Assembly: GCF_018156225.1 (NCBI RefSeq)
Contig: NZ_JAGTAR010000011.1
Span: 1-64,000, forward strand
DNA length: 64,000 bases
Source: Carboxylicivirga sediminis
GTDB lineage: Bacteria; Bacteroidota; Bacteroidia; Bacteroidales; Marinilabiliaceae
Direction of reading: 5' to 3'
Positions within the stretch are counted from its first letter, which is position 1. Each line of letters begins with the position of its first letter. Made by a program: the position numbers and the translations under genes. Below, piece after piece: positions 29,732 to 38,798 of this stretch. A model generated the notes under the pieces. It saw nothing but the letters and a program-made list of their open reading frames with translations, ran no database searches and had not been told where the DNA came from.

Positions 29732-30652
29732 TTATTTTTTGGTTTGATCAAGAACCGAAGTGGCTGTTGCAATGATACTTGATATATCGGACATATTGGA
29801 TGGAATAATCATGGTGTTATTGGTTTTAGCCAATTTGCCAAATTCTCCAAGGTATTGTTCAGCTACCCGCAGGTTCACAGCATCAATACCACCTTTTTCA
29901 TTAATGGCCAATGCAATTTCGCGTATTCCTTTCGCAGTTGCTGTGGCCACAAATTCAATTTCGGCTGCTTTACCTTCAGCTTCATTGATACGCTTCTGTT
30001 TCTCACCTTCTGAGCGCGCAATCAGTTCTTGCTTATCACCTTCGGCTACATTAATCTTGGCTTGCTTCTGACCTTCCGATTCGGCAATCATTGCGCGTTT
30101 TTCACGTTCGGCACGCATCTGTTTTTCCATTGCATCCTTAATACTCTGCGGTGGAGTGATGTTTTTCACTTCATAGCGGGTAATCTTCACTCCCCAAGGA
30201 TCGCTGGCTTTGTCAACTGCATTTACAATGCTGGTATTAATTGTTTCGCGCTCTTCAAATGTTTTGTCTAAGTCTAAGCGACCAATGACACTACGCATGG
30301 TTGTTTGTGCAATTTGTATGGCGGCAAAGCCGTAGTTGTCAATTCCATAGGAGGCTTTTTGCGGGTCGATTATCTGCAGATACAGCACCCCATCTACTTC
30401 CACTGCAATATTATCTTTTGTGATACACGACTGTGAAGCCACATCAATAGCTGCCTCTTTTAGTGTGTGCTTGTATGAAACCTTATCAATGATTGGCATC
30501 AGGAAATGGAATCCTGCAGTTAATGTGCCATTGTATTTGCCCAGTCGTTCAACAATATATGCTGAGCGTTGCGGTACAATTTTAATGCAAGAGAGCAGAA
30601 TAAAGAATACAATAATACCGATAACAATAAATACTATACTTTGTGCATCCAT
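29732..30652 (-). CDS. SPFH/Band 7 (stomatin/QmcA-like) membrane protein
   Basis: This 306-residue protein has one N-terminal membrane helix (VFIVIGIIVFFILLSCI), the Band 7 domain (~22-190: VPQRSAYIVERLGKYNGTL, FLMPIIDKVSYKHTLKE, RYEVKNITPPQSIKDAMEKQ) and an Ala/Glu-rich coiled coil (~185-240, AESEGQKQAKINVAEGDKQ). It would form oligomeric rings in the inner membrane that organise or protect membrane proteins. The NfeD gene lies 30 nt upstream; NfeD/stomatin pairs are common operons and probably act together. Confidence 0.95.
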   Translation of the reverse strand: MDAQSIVFIVIGIIVFFILLSCIKIVPQRSAYIVERLGKYNGTLTAGFHFLMPIIDKVSYKHTLKEAAIDVASQSCITKDNIAVEVDGVLYLQIIDPQKASYGIDNYGFAAIQIAQTTMRSVIGRLDLDKTFEERETINTSIVNAVDKASDPWGVKITRYEVKNITPPQSIKDAMEKQMRAEREKRAMIAESEGQKQAKINVAEGDKQELIARSEGEKQKRINEAEGKAAEIEFVATATAKGIREIALAINEKGGIDAVNLRVAEQYLGEFGKLAKTNNTMIIPSNMSDISSIIATATSVLDQTKK

Positions 30653-30682
30653 AAGTAAAATAAAATAAGAGGTTAAATAAAT

Positions 30683-31123
30683 TTAGGCAGGTTCTACTTC
30701 CAAAAGCAAGCCTACTTTTCTGATGATTCTGACTTTTGTTCCTGGATTTATTTCAGTTCCAGCTGAAGCAGTCCAGCTTGTTCCTTTGAATTCAACTTTA
30801 CCATCTACATCGGGCCTGATATCGACGATGCATTCGCCTACACCACCAATAAACTCTTCATCAGGATCAACAACCGGATCGGGCATTTTATAGAGTTTCT
30901 TGAGTAAAAATGAGCGGAGTAAGATTAACGATAACACTGAAGTGCTACTGAAAATCAGAAATTGCATGGCCAATGATGGCTCAAAGAGATACACACACAA
31001 GGCAGTTACCCAAGCTCCAATTCCGAAAAATAAAATAAATACACCTGGAATAACAAATTCGAGTAGTAGTAGCGCAGCACCTGCAATGAACCAGATAACT
31101 GCTTCGTTGGATAAGATTTCCAT
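30683..31123 (-). CDS. NfeD-like membrane protein
   Basis: This 146-residue protein has hydrophobic segments at about residues 8-28, 30-50 and 53-72, followed by a soluble OB-fold NfeD domain (~85-146: FIGGVGECIVDIRPDVDGKV, GTSWTASAGTEINPGTKVRI). It is a short NfeD, lacking the ClpP-like protease domain of the long form. It is the membrane partner of the stomatin-like protein encoded next in the operon. Confidence 0.92.
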   Translation of the reverse strand: MEILSNEAVIWFIAGAALLLLEFVIPGVFILFFGIGAWVTALCVYLFEPSLAMQFLIFSSTSVLSLILLRSFLLKKLYKMPDPVVDPDEEFIGGVGECIVDIRPDVDGKVEFKGTSWTASAGTEINPGTKVRIIRKVGLLLEVEPA

Positions 31124-31203
31124 ATGTTTTGTTGTGTTTGGTTTTGTATTTTAAATATAAACATAACTATTAGTTCAACCAACATAATTACATGGAAATA
31201 TAA

Positions 31204-31234
31204 TATAAAAAGAGAGGTTAGTAATTAACCTCTC
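31204..31234 (-). terminator. Terminator after the serine dehydratase gene
   Basis: A perfect 9-bp stem (gagaggtta 31212-31220, taacctctc 31226-31234) is followed on the minus strand by TTTTTATATTA. Confidence 0.85.
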
Positions 31235-31248
31235 AGATTATTAATGAT

Positions 31249-32475
31249 TTATGTGTTCTTCATGATATTGCGTGCTTGATGAAATACAGCCAGACCACCC
31301 GTGGAGGTTTCTTTGTAGATGTTTGGCAAATCATGACCGGTTTGTTTCATAGCTTTTACCACTTCATCAAAAGTTATCCGGTGTCTGCCATCAGATAATA
31401 GCACATAGGTGTTATGATTTAATGCTCTGGCAGCTGCAAAGGCGTTTCTCTCGATGCATGGAATTTGGACAAGGCCTGCAATTGGGTCACAGGTGAGACC
31501 TAGATGGTGCTCCAGTCCCATTTCTGCCGAATATTCAATTTGATAGATAGTTCCTCCAAAAAGTTGTGTGGCAGCTGCCGAAGCCATGGCACATGCTGTG
31601 CCAACTTCACCCTGGCATCCAACTTCAGCACCCGAAATGGAGGCATTGTACTTAACTAAATTTCCTATTAGTCCTGCTGTAGCAAGTGCACGGAGAATCT
31701 TTTTATCGGAAGCCCCATAATAGGTTTCAACGAACTTTAGTACCGCTGGTAAAACTCCACTGGCGCCGCAAGTAGGTGCTGTTACAATATTACCGCCTGA
31801 TGCATTCTGCTCAGAAACAGCCAGTGCAAAAGCAAAAATCATTGAACGACGCTCCATTTTACCACTAAAGTTTTTGGCCTTGATATAGTATGAGGCTGCT
31901 TTTCGGGGTAACTTTAATGAGCCCGGAAGAACACCCTCTTCGTCAAGTCCTTTATCAATGGCCGTTTTCATTACTTTCCATACTTTAGCAAGGTATTTCC
32001 ATATGGTTGGTCCTTCAACTTCTTCAACATATTCCCAAAGCTGTTTACCGTTTTCTTCGCACCATTTGAGAATGTCTTCTAGGGTAGTGAGTTCGTATAT
32101 CGATTTTGTTTCTTCTTTGGTAAAATCATCAACAACTGTACCTCCACCAACGCTGTAAGCTGTCCATCTGTCAATTTCCTCATCATTACTATTGTAGGCG
32201 TAAAAAGTTAAGGCATTGGAGTGGCGAGGTAAAAACTCTTCAGGTTTCCATTCGACACTTAAGGGGTAGTTATTTTTTTCAAATACTTGCTCAATGGCGT
32301 AATCGGTAAGGTGACCTTTACCTGTTGCAGCCAGGCTTCCATAGAGAGTAACTTTATACCGGGCGGCATCAGGCCGACGTTTGATAAACATCTCAGCTGC
32401 CTTTTTAGGTCCCATTGTATGGCTGCTAGAAGGGCCGCTGCCAATTTTATATATTTCTTTAATTGACTCCATCAT
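31249..32475 (-). CDS. sdaA: L-serine ammonia-lyase, iron-sulfur dependent, single chain
   Basis: This 408-residue enzyme deaminates L-serine to pyruvate and ammonia with an oxygen-sensitive [4Fe-4S] cluster. The N-terminal beta domain begins IKEIYKIGSGPSSSHTMGPKKAAEMF, and the alpha domain carries the conserved Cys contexts APTCGASGVLP, GCQGEVGTACAMA and LTCDPIAGLVQIPCIERN. Length fits the single-chain type. The start at 32475 (MMESIKE) is chosen because the upstream 22 codons show no conservation; a -7 box TACCTTTG lies at 32496-32503. A transaldolase-like gene is divergent to it. Confidence 0.96.
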   Translation of the reverse strand: MMESIKEIYKIGSGPSSSHTMGPKKAAEMFIKRRPDAARYKVTLYGSLAATGKGHLTDYAIEQVFEKNNYPLSVEWKPEEFLPRHSNALTFYAYNSNDEEIDRWTAYSVGGGTVVDDFTKEETKSIYELTTLEDILKWCEENGKQLWEYVEEVEGPTIWKYLAKVWKVMKTAIDKGLDEEGVLPGSLKLPRKAASYYIKAKNFSGKMERRSMIFAFALAVSEQNASGGNIVTAPTCGASGVLPAVLKFVETYYGASDKKILRALATAGLIGNLVKYNASISGAEVGCQGEVGTACAMASAAATQLFGGTIYQIEYSAEMGLEHHLGLTCDPIAGLVQIPCIERNAFAAARALNHNTYVLLSDGRHRITFDEVVKAMKQTGHDLPNIYKETSTGGLAVFHQARNIMKNT

Positions 32476-32495
32476 AATCCTTATTTTTTGTGTTA

Positions 32496-32503
32496 CAAAG
32501 GTA
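32496..32503 (-). promoter_or_regulatory. Candidate -7 box for sdaA
   Basis: Minus strand reads TACCTTTG, matching TAnnTTTG, about 20 bp before the ATG. The -33 box is unclear. Confidence 0.45.
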
Positions 32504-32582
32504 GTGAAGTGCATGATTGCTTTTCTTGTTAATGCATTCAATAAATGGTGATTTTTGTCAATTATTTTATTGGCCTTTCATC

Positions 32583-32613
32583 TTGAAATACAGAATTCTA
32601 TCGCTTATTTTTA
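32583..32613 (+). promoter_or_regulatory. Candidate promoter of the transaldolase-like gene
   Basis: TTG at 32583-32585 is followed after 20 bp by TATTTTTA at 32606-32613, close to the Bacteroidota TTTG-N19-TAnnTTTG pattern and 21 bp before the ATG. Confidence 0.5.
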
Positions 32614-32634
32614 TAGTAACTAATCCTCCATGCT

Positions 32635-33852
32635 ATGAAATATCCAATATCTAACCAATCAATCTACCATCTTGCCAATCAGTTTGACAATACTAATCTT
32701 AAACAATTGCATTCTGAATATTGGTCGCAATATTTAACTTCCGGCAGTCATCTTTGGATGGACACGGGCGATATAGATAGTGCACGAGAGCTTTGGACTT
32801 CTGAATATTCGGCCCTTACCACCAATAATACCTTGCTTAACATGGAAGTTCAGAAGGGTGTATATGATGAAGCGTTTGTGCACTTGTCGAAAGAACTGAA
32901 AATGGACGAAAAAGATGTTCTGGTGAAAGAGATTGCTTTTGGTATCAATGCCATTCACGGATTGCGCCTGGCTCACATATTTAACTGTAAGGTGAGTGTT
33001 GAATTGCATACTGATTATGCCGATGATATTTTGCAGACGGTGGAGATAGGTAAGCGTTTACATGCTATAGCTCCACAATTTTTTATAATAAAGGTGCCAT
33101 TTACAGCTGCAGGACTTTTAGCGGCCAGAATACTTCACCAAACAGGTATTCCGGTGAATATGACTTTAGGTTTTAGTGTGCGTCAAAATGTGATAGCTAG
33201 TTTGGTAGCTAAACCTGTTTATTGTAATGTTTTTGTTGGAAGGCTGGGAGCTTATTTTATAAATAATAATCTGAGCGATGGCGCTGGAATTGGTGAAAAG
33301 GTGACCATTGAAACTCAAAAATGTATGCGTAAGATAAATGAGAGAGGTTTGGCTAATACTAAACTTATTGGTGCCAGCATACGGTCAGCAGGTCAACTGC
33401 TAAGTTTGGCTGGCACTGATGTGCTTACTATACCCGTGAAAGTAATTGCTGATGCTCAAAAAAATGGCAATGTACCAACCGGTTCACATATTAATGGTAC
33501 TGCGTTTAACATACCCAATGAGTTGATTAGGCAGTTTAATCTGAAGCACCTTTGGCAGGCAAGAGAACAGGAGAAAGAAGTGGCTATGCGTTTAGCTCAT
33601 AAAACACCCGATACAACAGCTGACTTGATAGAGCTCTTTAATGATTATGGTTGCCACGATATCTTTCCTGATTTTGACAATAATGAAATTCAGCATTTAA
33701 GAAATGATGGTAAAATACCAGTTCATAACAAATGGGCCGTTAAAATCGAAAATTATCAGGTAGGGATTGATACCTTACTGAATAAGGCAGGCTTGCTATC
33801 GTTTATGAACGATCAGCAACAACTGGATGCGAAGATAAGCAGTGTGCTGTAA
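32635..33852 (+). CDS. Transaldolase-family protein
   Basis: This 405-residue protein shows the transaldolase/F6P-aldolase barrel: LWMDTGDIDSARELW (strand 1 Asp), ALTTNNTLLN in place of the usual TTNPSL, FFIIKVPFTAAGLLAARIL with the Schiff-base Lys, and VNMTLGFSVRQNVIASL followed by CNVFVGRLGAYF. It would transfer a dihydroxyacetone unit between sugar phosphates or act as an aldolase. It is longer than classical transaldolases (210-320 residues): the extra residues are at the N-terminus and a ~100-residue C-terminal extension. The exact substrate is uncertain. It is single, with its own promoter and a shared terminator. Confidence 0.85.
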   Translation: MKYPISNQSIYHLANQFDNTNLKQLHSEYWSQYLTSGSHLWMDTGDIDSARELWTSEYSALTTNNTLLNMEVQKGVYDEAFVHLSKELKMDEKDVLVKEIAFGINAIHGLRLAHIFNCKVSVELHTDYADDILQTVEIGKRLHAIAPQFFIIKVPFTAAGLLAARILHQTGIPVNMTLGFSVRQNVIASLVAKPVYCNVFVGRLGAYFINNNLSDGAGIGEKVTIETQKCMRKINERGLANTKLIGASIRSAGQLLSLAGTDVLTIPVKVIADAQKNGNVPTGSHINGTAFNIPNELIRQFNLKHLWQAREQEKEVAMRLAHKTPDTTADLIELFNDYGCHDIFPDFDNNEIQHLRNDGKIPVHNKWAVKIENYQVGIDTLLNKAGLLSFMNDQQQLDAKISSVL

Positions 33853-33890
33853 GAAAAAGCCTCGGATTTTTCAGGTCCGAGGCTTAAAAG
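33853..33890. terminator. Bidirectional terminator between convergent genes
   Basis: A perfect 10-bp stem (aagcctcgga 33857-33866, tccgaggctt 33876-33885) has A-rich and T-rich flanks suited to both strands. It serves the transaldolase-like gene and the DUF4494 gene. Confidence 0.88.
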
Positions 33891-33892
33891 TT

Positions 33893-34423
33893 TTATTCTT
33901 CTGTTTCTGCATCTGATACAGGGCTTTCGTCTCTGTCTGCTACCTCAGCCAGTGGCTTCAGGTTGGCAGGAATGTCGTCATTTACCTCATCACCTTTAAA
34001 GTATGGGAAGAAGTCCAGGATAGGACTTTCGGCAATAGCATTAATGTCAAAGTCAACGGTCATGCCGCCCATGCCCTGATGAATTTTATCATAGGCATCT
34101 TTTACATTACTTGCTAATACCAGAATTTGATTACTTACTTTTTTTTCTTTACCTGATTTTTCGTCAACTGAAGCAAATGAAACCTTGCTTTTATACCAGA
34201 TGTCCCCATCTTCATTTTCAAATATCTCGGTGTAGTTGGCCTTTCTGATATTGGTCACAATAAATTCTCCGCGAATCATTGATTCCATTTCTTTATATAT
34301 TCTCGACTCAGCTTCGGTAAATGAAACAGCATCAATTAAGTATGTTTCGCTTACTTTCTTTTCTTTGCCCGATTGTTCGTCAATTTTCTCGTATTTGACT
34401 TTACATTCAAATAAATTCTGCAT
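33893..34423 (-). CDS. DUF4494 domain-containing protein
   Basis: This 176-residue cytoplasmic protein has two similar halves (FECKVKYEKIDEQSGKEKKV near 5-24 and YKSKVSFASVDEKSGKEKKV near 77-96), which matches the DUF4494 family of Bacteroidota, including TEAESRIYKEM and AESPILDFFPYF. The last ~35 residues are acidic and low complexity. No function is known. The upstream promoter is one of the clearest in the window. Confidence 0.88.
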   Translation of the reverse strand: MQNLFECKVKYEKIDEQSGKEKKVSETYLIDAVSFTEAESRIYKEMESMIRGEFIVTNIRKANYTEIFENEDGDIWYKSKVSFASVDEKSGKEKKVSNQILVLASNVKDAYDKIHQGMGGMTVDFDINAIAESPILDFFPYFKGDEVNDDIPANLKPLAEVADRDESPVSDAETEE

Positions 34424-34443
34424 GGTACTATACTTTTATCGGG

Positions 34444-34473
34444 CAAAGATAAGATAGATTGCTATTTGCCAAA
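34444..34473 (-). promoter_or_regulatory. Bacteroidota-type promoter of the DUF4494 gene
   Basis: On the minus strand TTTG (34470-34473) is followed after 18 bp by TATCTTTG (34444-34451), an exact match to both elements, 21 bp before the ATG. Confidence 0.65.
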
Positions 34474-34546
34474 GCAATATCTGTTAAAAGGAGATTAGAG
34501 AAGTTTTTGGGATTATCAAAGTGACAGATAGACAGTTTGTTTGATG

Positions 34547-35716
34547 TTAAAAAACTTCAGCAAAGGTAATGTAAAAGCCGTTTTCGCCTTTGGCCCATCC
34601 ATAGTCTACACGGATATTCATTCGTGGTTGTAGTTCTGCTCTTAAACCCACGCCGGCATTGGGTATCCAATCTTTCAGTTCGTTGACTGAAGGAGCAACC
34701 GAACCAGAACCTACCCAGGCGACATAACCAAAACGACTGTTATAATTACCTTTCTTATTAAGCTTTTTACGCTTAAACATATGTCTGTACTCCAGGGTCG
34801 AAAAAACCATGTTGTCATCACGGAATCGCCCCATTGTATAGCCTCTCATATTGTCCAGACCACCCAACATCGATTTGTCTGTCCATGGGGTATTACCGCT
34901 AAAAGTAAAACGTCCTTTTACCTGCCATGCAAGTGTCCTGCGTTCGCGCTGAATAGCATGGTATTGCCGATAGTCGAGGTCTATAATGTTGTAATTGGTG
35001 TTGCCTCCCAAAAATTTGGCATATGTTGTGAATATCCCACTAATAAAAACGCCTTTATAAGCATTTTGGACAAAGTCACGGGTGTCGTAACTAACCTCCA
35101 GACCAATACCTGTATTAAAAATGTCGGTCCCGTCATGTAACACATCTTCATCCTGCAGCATTAGCTGATTCAGGTCCATTGCCCTGGTGCGATTAATGTC
35201 TACCACCAAACCAACAAATATCTTTTCATGGGTTCTAACCAGGAAGCGCTGATAAAAGCGCCAATAGTTGCGTGAATAGGCGGTTGTGGTGTCTGTTTTA
35301 GGCACCGAATTAGCATTATCATATCCAACGCCCCAATAATTATCTGGCATATCACGCAGTTGAAACTCGCCAATTGAGCGTAATTTATCACCTTTCCAAT
35401 AAATCACATTAATGGCACGTACCGAAAATGAACCGTTGGAACTGTAACCAACCGAAAACGGAATGGATGAGAGATTTAAGATTTTATCCTTATGAGTTTT
35501 GAAAGTGATAAGTCCGCCTCCGGATAATAAAAACTGTGTTTCTGGAGTATAGCTGGGCGCTATGTATGGCATTAGTTTGAAAGAACTTCTTTCTATCTCG
35601 GCAAATCGTAATGAATCAAGATTATTAAGGATTTTATTGCCTAAAGAATCAACCTGAGCTGTGCTGGTTAAAACTGTCATTAGGAATATGATGGGGGTTA
35701 GAATGTGCTTTCTCAC
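34547..35716 (-). CDS. Omp85/BamA-TamA-like outer-membrane barrel protein
   Basis: This 389-residue protein has a signal peptide (MTVLTSTAQ region) and then mostly amphipathic beta strands, ending in aromatic FYITFAEVF. The C-terminal half has the surface-antigen/Omp85 signature: WTDKSMLGGLDNMRGYTMGRFRD resembles the conserved VRGY/F-type loop-6 motif, and VGLRAELQPRMNIRVDYGWAKG the last strands. POTRA domains are absent. It starts with GTG at 35716. It may be a translocation barrel or a plain porin; the partner is unknown. Confidence 0.85.
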   Translation of the reverse strand: MRKHILTPIIFLMTVLTSTAQVDSLGNKILNNLDSLRFAEIERSSFKLMPYIAPSYTPETQFLLSGGGLITFKTHKDKILNLSSIPFSVGYSSNGSFSVRAINVIYWKGDKLRSIGEFQLRDMPDNYWGVGYDNANSVPKTDTTTAYSRNYWRFYQRFLVRTHEKIFVGLVVDINRTRAMDLNQLMLQDEDVLHDGTDIFNTGIGLEVSYDTRDFVQNAYKGVFISGIFTTYAKFLGGNTNYNIIDLDYRQYHAIQRERRTLAWQVKGRFTFSGNTPWTDKSMLGGLDNMRGYTMGRFRDDNMVFSTLEYRHMFKRKKLNKKGNYNSRFGYVAWVGSGSVAPSVNELKDWIPNAGVGLRAELQPRMNIRVDYGWAKGENGFYITFAEVF

Positions 35717-35745
35717 AATAATAATTTAACTGGCGTTACAATTAA

Positions 35746-35753
35746 CAAAGTTA
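35746..35753 (-). promoter_or_regulatory. Candidate -7 box for the Omp85-like gene
   Basis: Minus strand reads TAACTTTG (TAnnTTTG), 29 bp before the GTG start. Confidence 0.45.
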
Positions 35754-35831
35754 AGGAGAAAAAAGTGAAAAAATATATAATTGTTAAAACTCAAGTAATC
35801 AGAGTTTAAGCTTTGTTTTTCGCGAGTAGTT

Positions 35832-35852
35832 GAATTTTTTTCGAAAAAATTC
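35832..35852. promoter_or_regulatory. AT-rich inverted repeat in the divergent region
   Basis: gaatttttt (35832-35840) and aaaaaattc (35844-35852) form a 9-bp perfect inverted repeat with a 3-nt centre, about 40 bp before the ACP-like gene. It may be an operator or a terminator-like hairpin. Confidence 0.35.
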
Positions 35853-35890
35853 AAAAAAAAGATACGTCCACATCGTATTTGGATTGTCTA

Positions 35891-36157
35891 ATGGATGTAA
35901 ACAAAAAAGAATTTGATATGAATGCTAAAGCGATAAGGCGTAATTTGTACAAAGTTTTAAGAAAAACTGGTGTGCCAAAGAACCGAATCAGTGAAGAAGC
36001 CTCGCTACGTGAAGAACTTTTTGTTGATGATTTAGATATGAATTGTTTCTTATTTTATTTAGAAACACGTTTTGATGTGGCTATTCAAAATGACGAGATA
36101 CCGCAATTAACTTCTGTAAAATCGACAATTGATTACCTGCAGAAACATTGCGCATAA
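35891..36157 (+). CDS. Acyl-carrier-protein-like protein lacking the phosphopantetheine serine
   Basis: This 88-residue protein has the four-helix ACP layout: LYKVLRKTGVPKNRISEEASLREEL, then VDDLDMNCFLFYLETRFDVAI (helix 2 region), then TSVKSTIDYLQKH as helix 4. In true ACPs the DSLD motif serine carries 4'-phosphopantetheine; here the motif is DDLD at residues 46-49, with Asp47 replacing Ser. It therefore cannot be a normal carrier. Known Ser-less ACP-like proteins act as regulators or scaffolds, but no partner is apparent. The start is ATG 35891; the longer frame begins with TTG at 35879. Confidence 0.7.
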   Translation: MDVNKKEFDMNAKAIRRNLYKVLRKTGVPKNRISEEASLREELFVDDLDMNCFLFYLETRFDVAIQNDEIPQLTSVKSTIDYLQKHCA

Positions 36158-36233
36158 GATTTTTCAATGACCAATCCCATGAGGTTGTTTCCAAACAAGA
36201 CTATAAAACCACTCATTTTATCGTCCCATCAAC

Positions 36234-37709
36234 TTATTTGGAAACAACCTTTGTTTGTTTAAATACTTTCTCCAGCTCCTCGTCGGGGCGTATTATATTA
36301 TAGTCTTTCCAGAATTCCTCATCGGTTTCTTTAATCTGATCGGCCAGTACATATTTAGATTTGTATAGTTCTGAAGGCCTAAGCTTGTACTTTTCGTTGA
36401 TGGTACAATCACTAATCAGAAGTTCGGTGGTTGCTGTAAATACAGAGTTGACTTTCTGATTCTTATCGTTGATACGGATGATAATTTCACCTTTAATACG
36501 GTTAAGTATCCATTTATTTTCCCAATAGCGATAATCAATGTAGTATGTGGCAGCCAAGGGCTTTACTTTAATCTTTCTTGATGCTTTTCTGATTAATGTT
36601 TTGCCACTTGTTTTCAGGGCTTTATTGGTTAGTTTAAATTCACTTCGAACTAGTGCAAAGCTTTCGGAATGGATAAAAAGTGTGCCGTTGTAAAGCAAAT
36701 CGCCATCGTCATTTATTGGTCTGAATTTGATTTTGTAAACAATCTCATCATTTAAAACGGCAATGCCATCGTAGGTGTATTTATATAGTTGCTTATCTTC
36801 CAGATAAAAATCCTGATAACGGGCAATGTCAATACGTGAGAATTGAAATGGGCCACCTTCTAACTTAAAATCAATAAAATCCATCGAGTGCAGGTCGTTC
36901 TTTTTACGACCTTTAATGAATTTGACACGTTCCAGGTTAGATGGATTATAGTAGTTGGGCTTTATTATTTCAATAATTGCTTCGGATACCTGGACGTAAG
37001 ACTCGTCTTGTTTTATTGATTCCCTGAAGAAGCCTTCAAGAACCGTTTGTGCATCAAAATAGTTGTTGCGGTGATGTGTTCTAAGTTGCTCAACAATTGT
37101 TTGAGGATCTTTATAGGTCACTTCTATTTCATCGAGTCTCACCGACGTAGGCCTCAGGCGGATATCAATGATAGAGTCCTCCTTTGGTATGGCCAAGAAA
37201 GTTGTATTGTAGCCTAAGAAAGAAAATGCCAGTTGTTGTCCTGCATAGCTATGGGGCAATTTAAATTCGAATTGCCCCATGGAATTAGTAATGGAGCCCA
37301 ATGGTTTATCAATAACAGAGATGTTAACCAATGGAAGTACATTACCATCTGACTGGTCCAGTACGGTTCCGGTAAGTACAATATGTTGAGGTTTTTGAGG
37401 TGCAGGTAGCTGTTTGCTAATTATTATCTGACCATTGAGGTAGGTAATGTCAACTTGGCAATTCCTCAAAACTTCCTGAACTATTTGTAAGGCATGTCTA
37501 TTATGAAAATCTACATTAACAGCACTATCTGATGGAATAGCGTTAACATCGTACGCGATATCAATGGCCGTTTGATTGGTTAGTGAATCAAACAAGGCCT
37601 CTATGGTGATGCCTTGTTGATTAATAGATGTAATTTGCGCATACGTTTCAGGCAAAAAGCAAATGAAGAAAAGGATAAGCCAAAAATTACTTATAAGGTG
37701 CCTGTTCAT
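36234..37709 (-). CDS. STN and carboxypeptidase-regulatory domain protein without a TonB barrel
   Basis: This 491-residue exported protein has a signal peptide (FWLILFFICFLPETYA), an STN domain (~28-100, ITIEALFDSLTNQTAIDIAYD), a carboxypeptidase-regulatory-like domain (~110-190, TGTVLDQSDGNVLPLVNISV and FSFLGYNTTFLA) and about 300 further residues of mixed alpha/beta sequence. No plug motif or 22-strand barrel is present. It lies 109 nt after a FecR gene and in the same direction as its sigma factor, in the place normally taken by a SusC/FecA transducer. It may signal to FecR without transport; this is an inference. Similar proteins exist in Bacteroidota as regulatory-domain proteins of unknown role. 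Confidence 0.8.
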   Translation of the reverse strand: MNRHLISNFWLILFFICFLPETYAQITSINQQGITIEALFDSLTNQTAIDIAYDVNAIPSDSAVNVDFHNRHALQIVQEVLRNCQVDITYLNGQIIISKQLPAPQKPQHIVLTGTVLDQSDGNVLPLVNISVIDKPLGSITNSMGQFEFKLPHSYAGQQLAFSFLGYNTTFLAIPKEDSIIDIRLRPTSVRLDEIEVTYKDPQTIVEQLRTHHRNNYFDAQTVLEGFFRESIKQDESYVQVSEAIIEIIKPNYYNPSNLERVKFIKGRKKNDLHSMDFIDFKLEGGPFQFSRIDIARYQDFYLEDKQLYKYTYDGIAVLNDEIVYKIKFRPINDDGDLLYNGTLFIHSESFALVRSEFKLTNKALKTSGKTLIRKASRKIKVKPLAATYYIDYRYWENKWILNRIKGEIIIRINDKNQKVNSVFTATTELLISDCTINEKYKLRPSELYKSKYVLADQIKETDEEFWKDYNIIRPDEELEKVFKQTKVVSK

Positions 37710-37818
37710 TTTTGAGGTGCAATTACAGTTTAGATTTGGATGATTATTCCTTTACAATGTATCATTTTCTTTTCAAATCCTTTGCAGATATTATTTGTTT
37801 TAGCCCATTAATATTGAC

Positions 37819-38790
37819 TTAATGCTTGTTCTCAATGAAATATGCATCGCCTTGTTTTGAATATTGTAAGTTAAACGAGGTACAAACAGACTCCAGCACA
37901 TGTTCAAGAGAATATTTGCTGAACGTTGCATTCAAAACTTTGTTTTCAGTGACAATACTGTCGCCAACAATTATTGATATATGATAGCTGTCTTCAATTG
38001 TTTTAATAACCTCAGATAGGCTGGTGTTGTTGAACTCCAGTTCCTTTGTTTTCCAGGCTTTGTAATTGTTAGTAAATACTTTGTGTTTTTCTAAAGTATT
38101 TGAGTTTATTGAGTAGTTAACAGCATCTCCTGCTTCAAGAATTACATTTTCGCTACTAAGTTTGGAGTCGACTTTTACTTTACCACTTGTTACAATAACC
38201 TCAGTATTTGTTGCGCCTCCATAGGCTTTCACATTGAAAGATGTACCAAGCACACGGATATTGACCTGTTCGGTTTCAATGATAAATGGCACGGATTCGT
38301 TTCTGGCAACATCAAAAAATGCCTCACCATTAAGCTGCACCTTTCGTGTATTACCCTTAAATTTTTTGGGGAAAGTAATGGTGCTTCCATGGTTAAGGTC
38401 AACTATGGTGCCATCTGGTAAAACCACCTTTTCAATAGTATGTGCGGTACTAATAACAGTAGTCTGTTGTTTCGAAATAATTCCTACAAACAGGCTGGAA
38501 ACAATTATAATGGCCAGAGTTGCCGCAATGGCCATATAGCGTTTAAACACGATACTCTTTTTATTGGAGTTGATTTGTGATTTAACGTTACTCCAGGCTT
38601 TATTGGTGTTAACATTTTTAAGGGCCTGTGCATAGTGAGCATCTCCCCAAAGTTTTTTCACCTGTTTCTCAATATCCTGATTGTTGGCCAGTTCCTTTTG
38701 AAGCTGTTCATGCTCTTCGGTACTCAGCTCTCCCGACACATCTTTAGCCAACAGGCTCCAGCGAATATTTTCGTTCTCTTTATTCATCAT
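37819..38790 (-). CDS. FecR family anti-sigma factor (second unit)
   Basis: This 323-residue protein has a cytoplasmic N-terminus (ENIRWSLLAKDVSGELSTEE), a membrane helix near 85-105 (AIAATLAIIIVSSLFVGII), the periplasmic FecR domain (VVLPDGTIVDLNHGSTITFP, VQLNGEAFFDVARNES) and a C-terminal DUF4974/STN-like domain (LEFNNTSLSEVIKTIEDSYH). It starts 8 nt after the sigma stop, so the pair is cotranscribed. It would control the sigma factor encoded upstream. Confidence 0.94.
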   Translation of the reverse strand: MMNKENENIRWSLLAKDVSGELSTEEHEQLQKELANNQDIEKQVKKLWGDAHYAQALKNVNTNKAWSNVKSQINSNKKSIVFKRYMAIAATLAIIIVSSLFVGIISKQQTTVISTAHTIEKVVLPDGTIVDLNHGSTITFPKKFKGNTRKVQLNGEAFFDVARNESVPFIIETEQVNIRVLGTSFNVKAYGGATNTEVIVTSGKVKVDSKLSSENVILEAGDAVNYSINSNTLEKHKVFTNNYKAWKTKELEFNNTSLSEVIKTIEDSYHISIIVGDSIVTENKVLNATFSKYSLEHVLESVCTSFNLQYSKQGDAYFIENKH

Positions 38791-38798
38791 TCACACAA

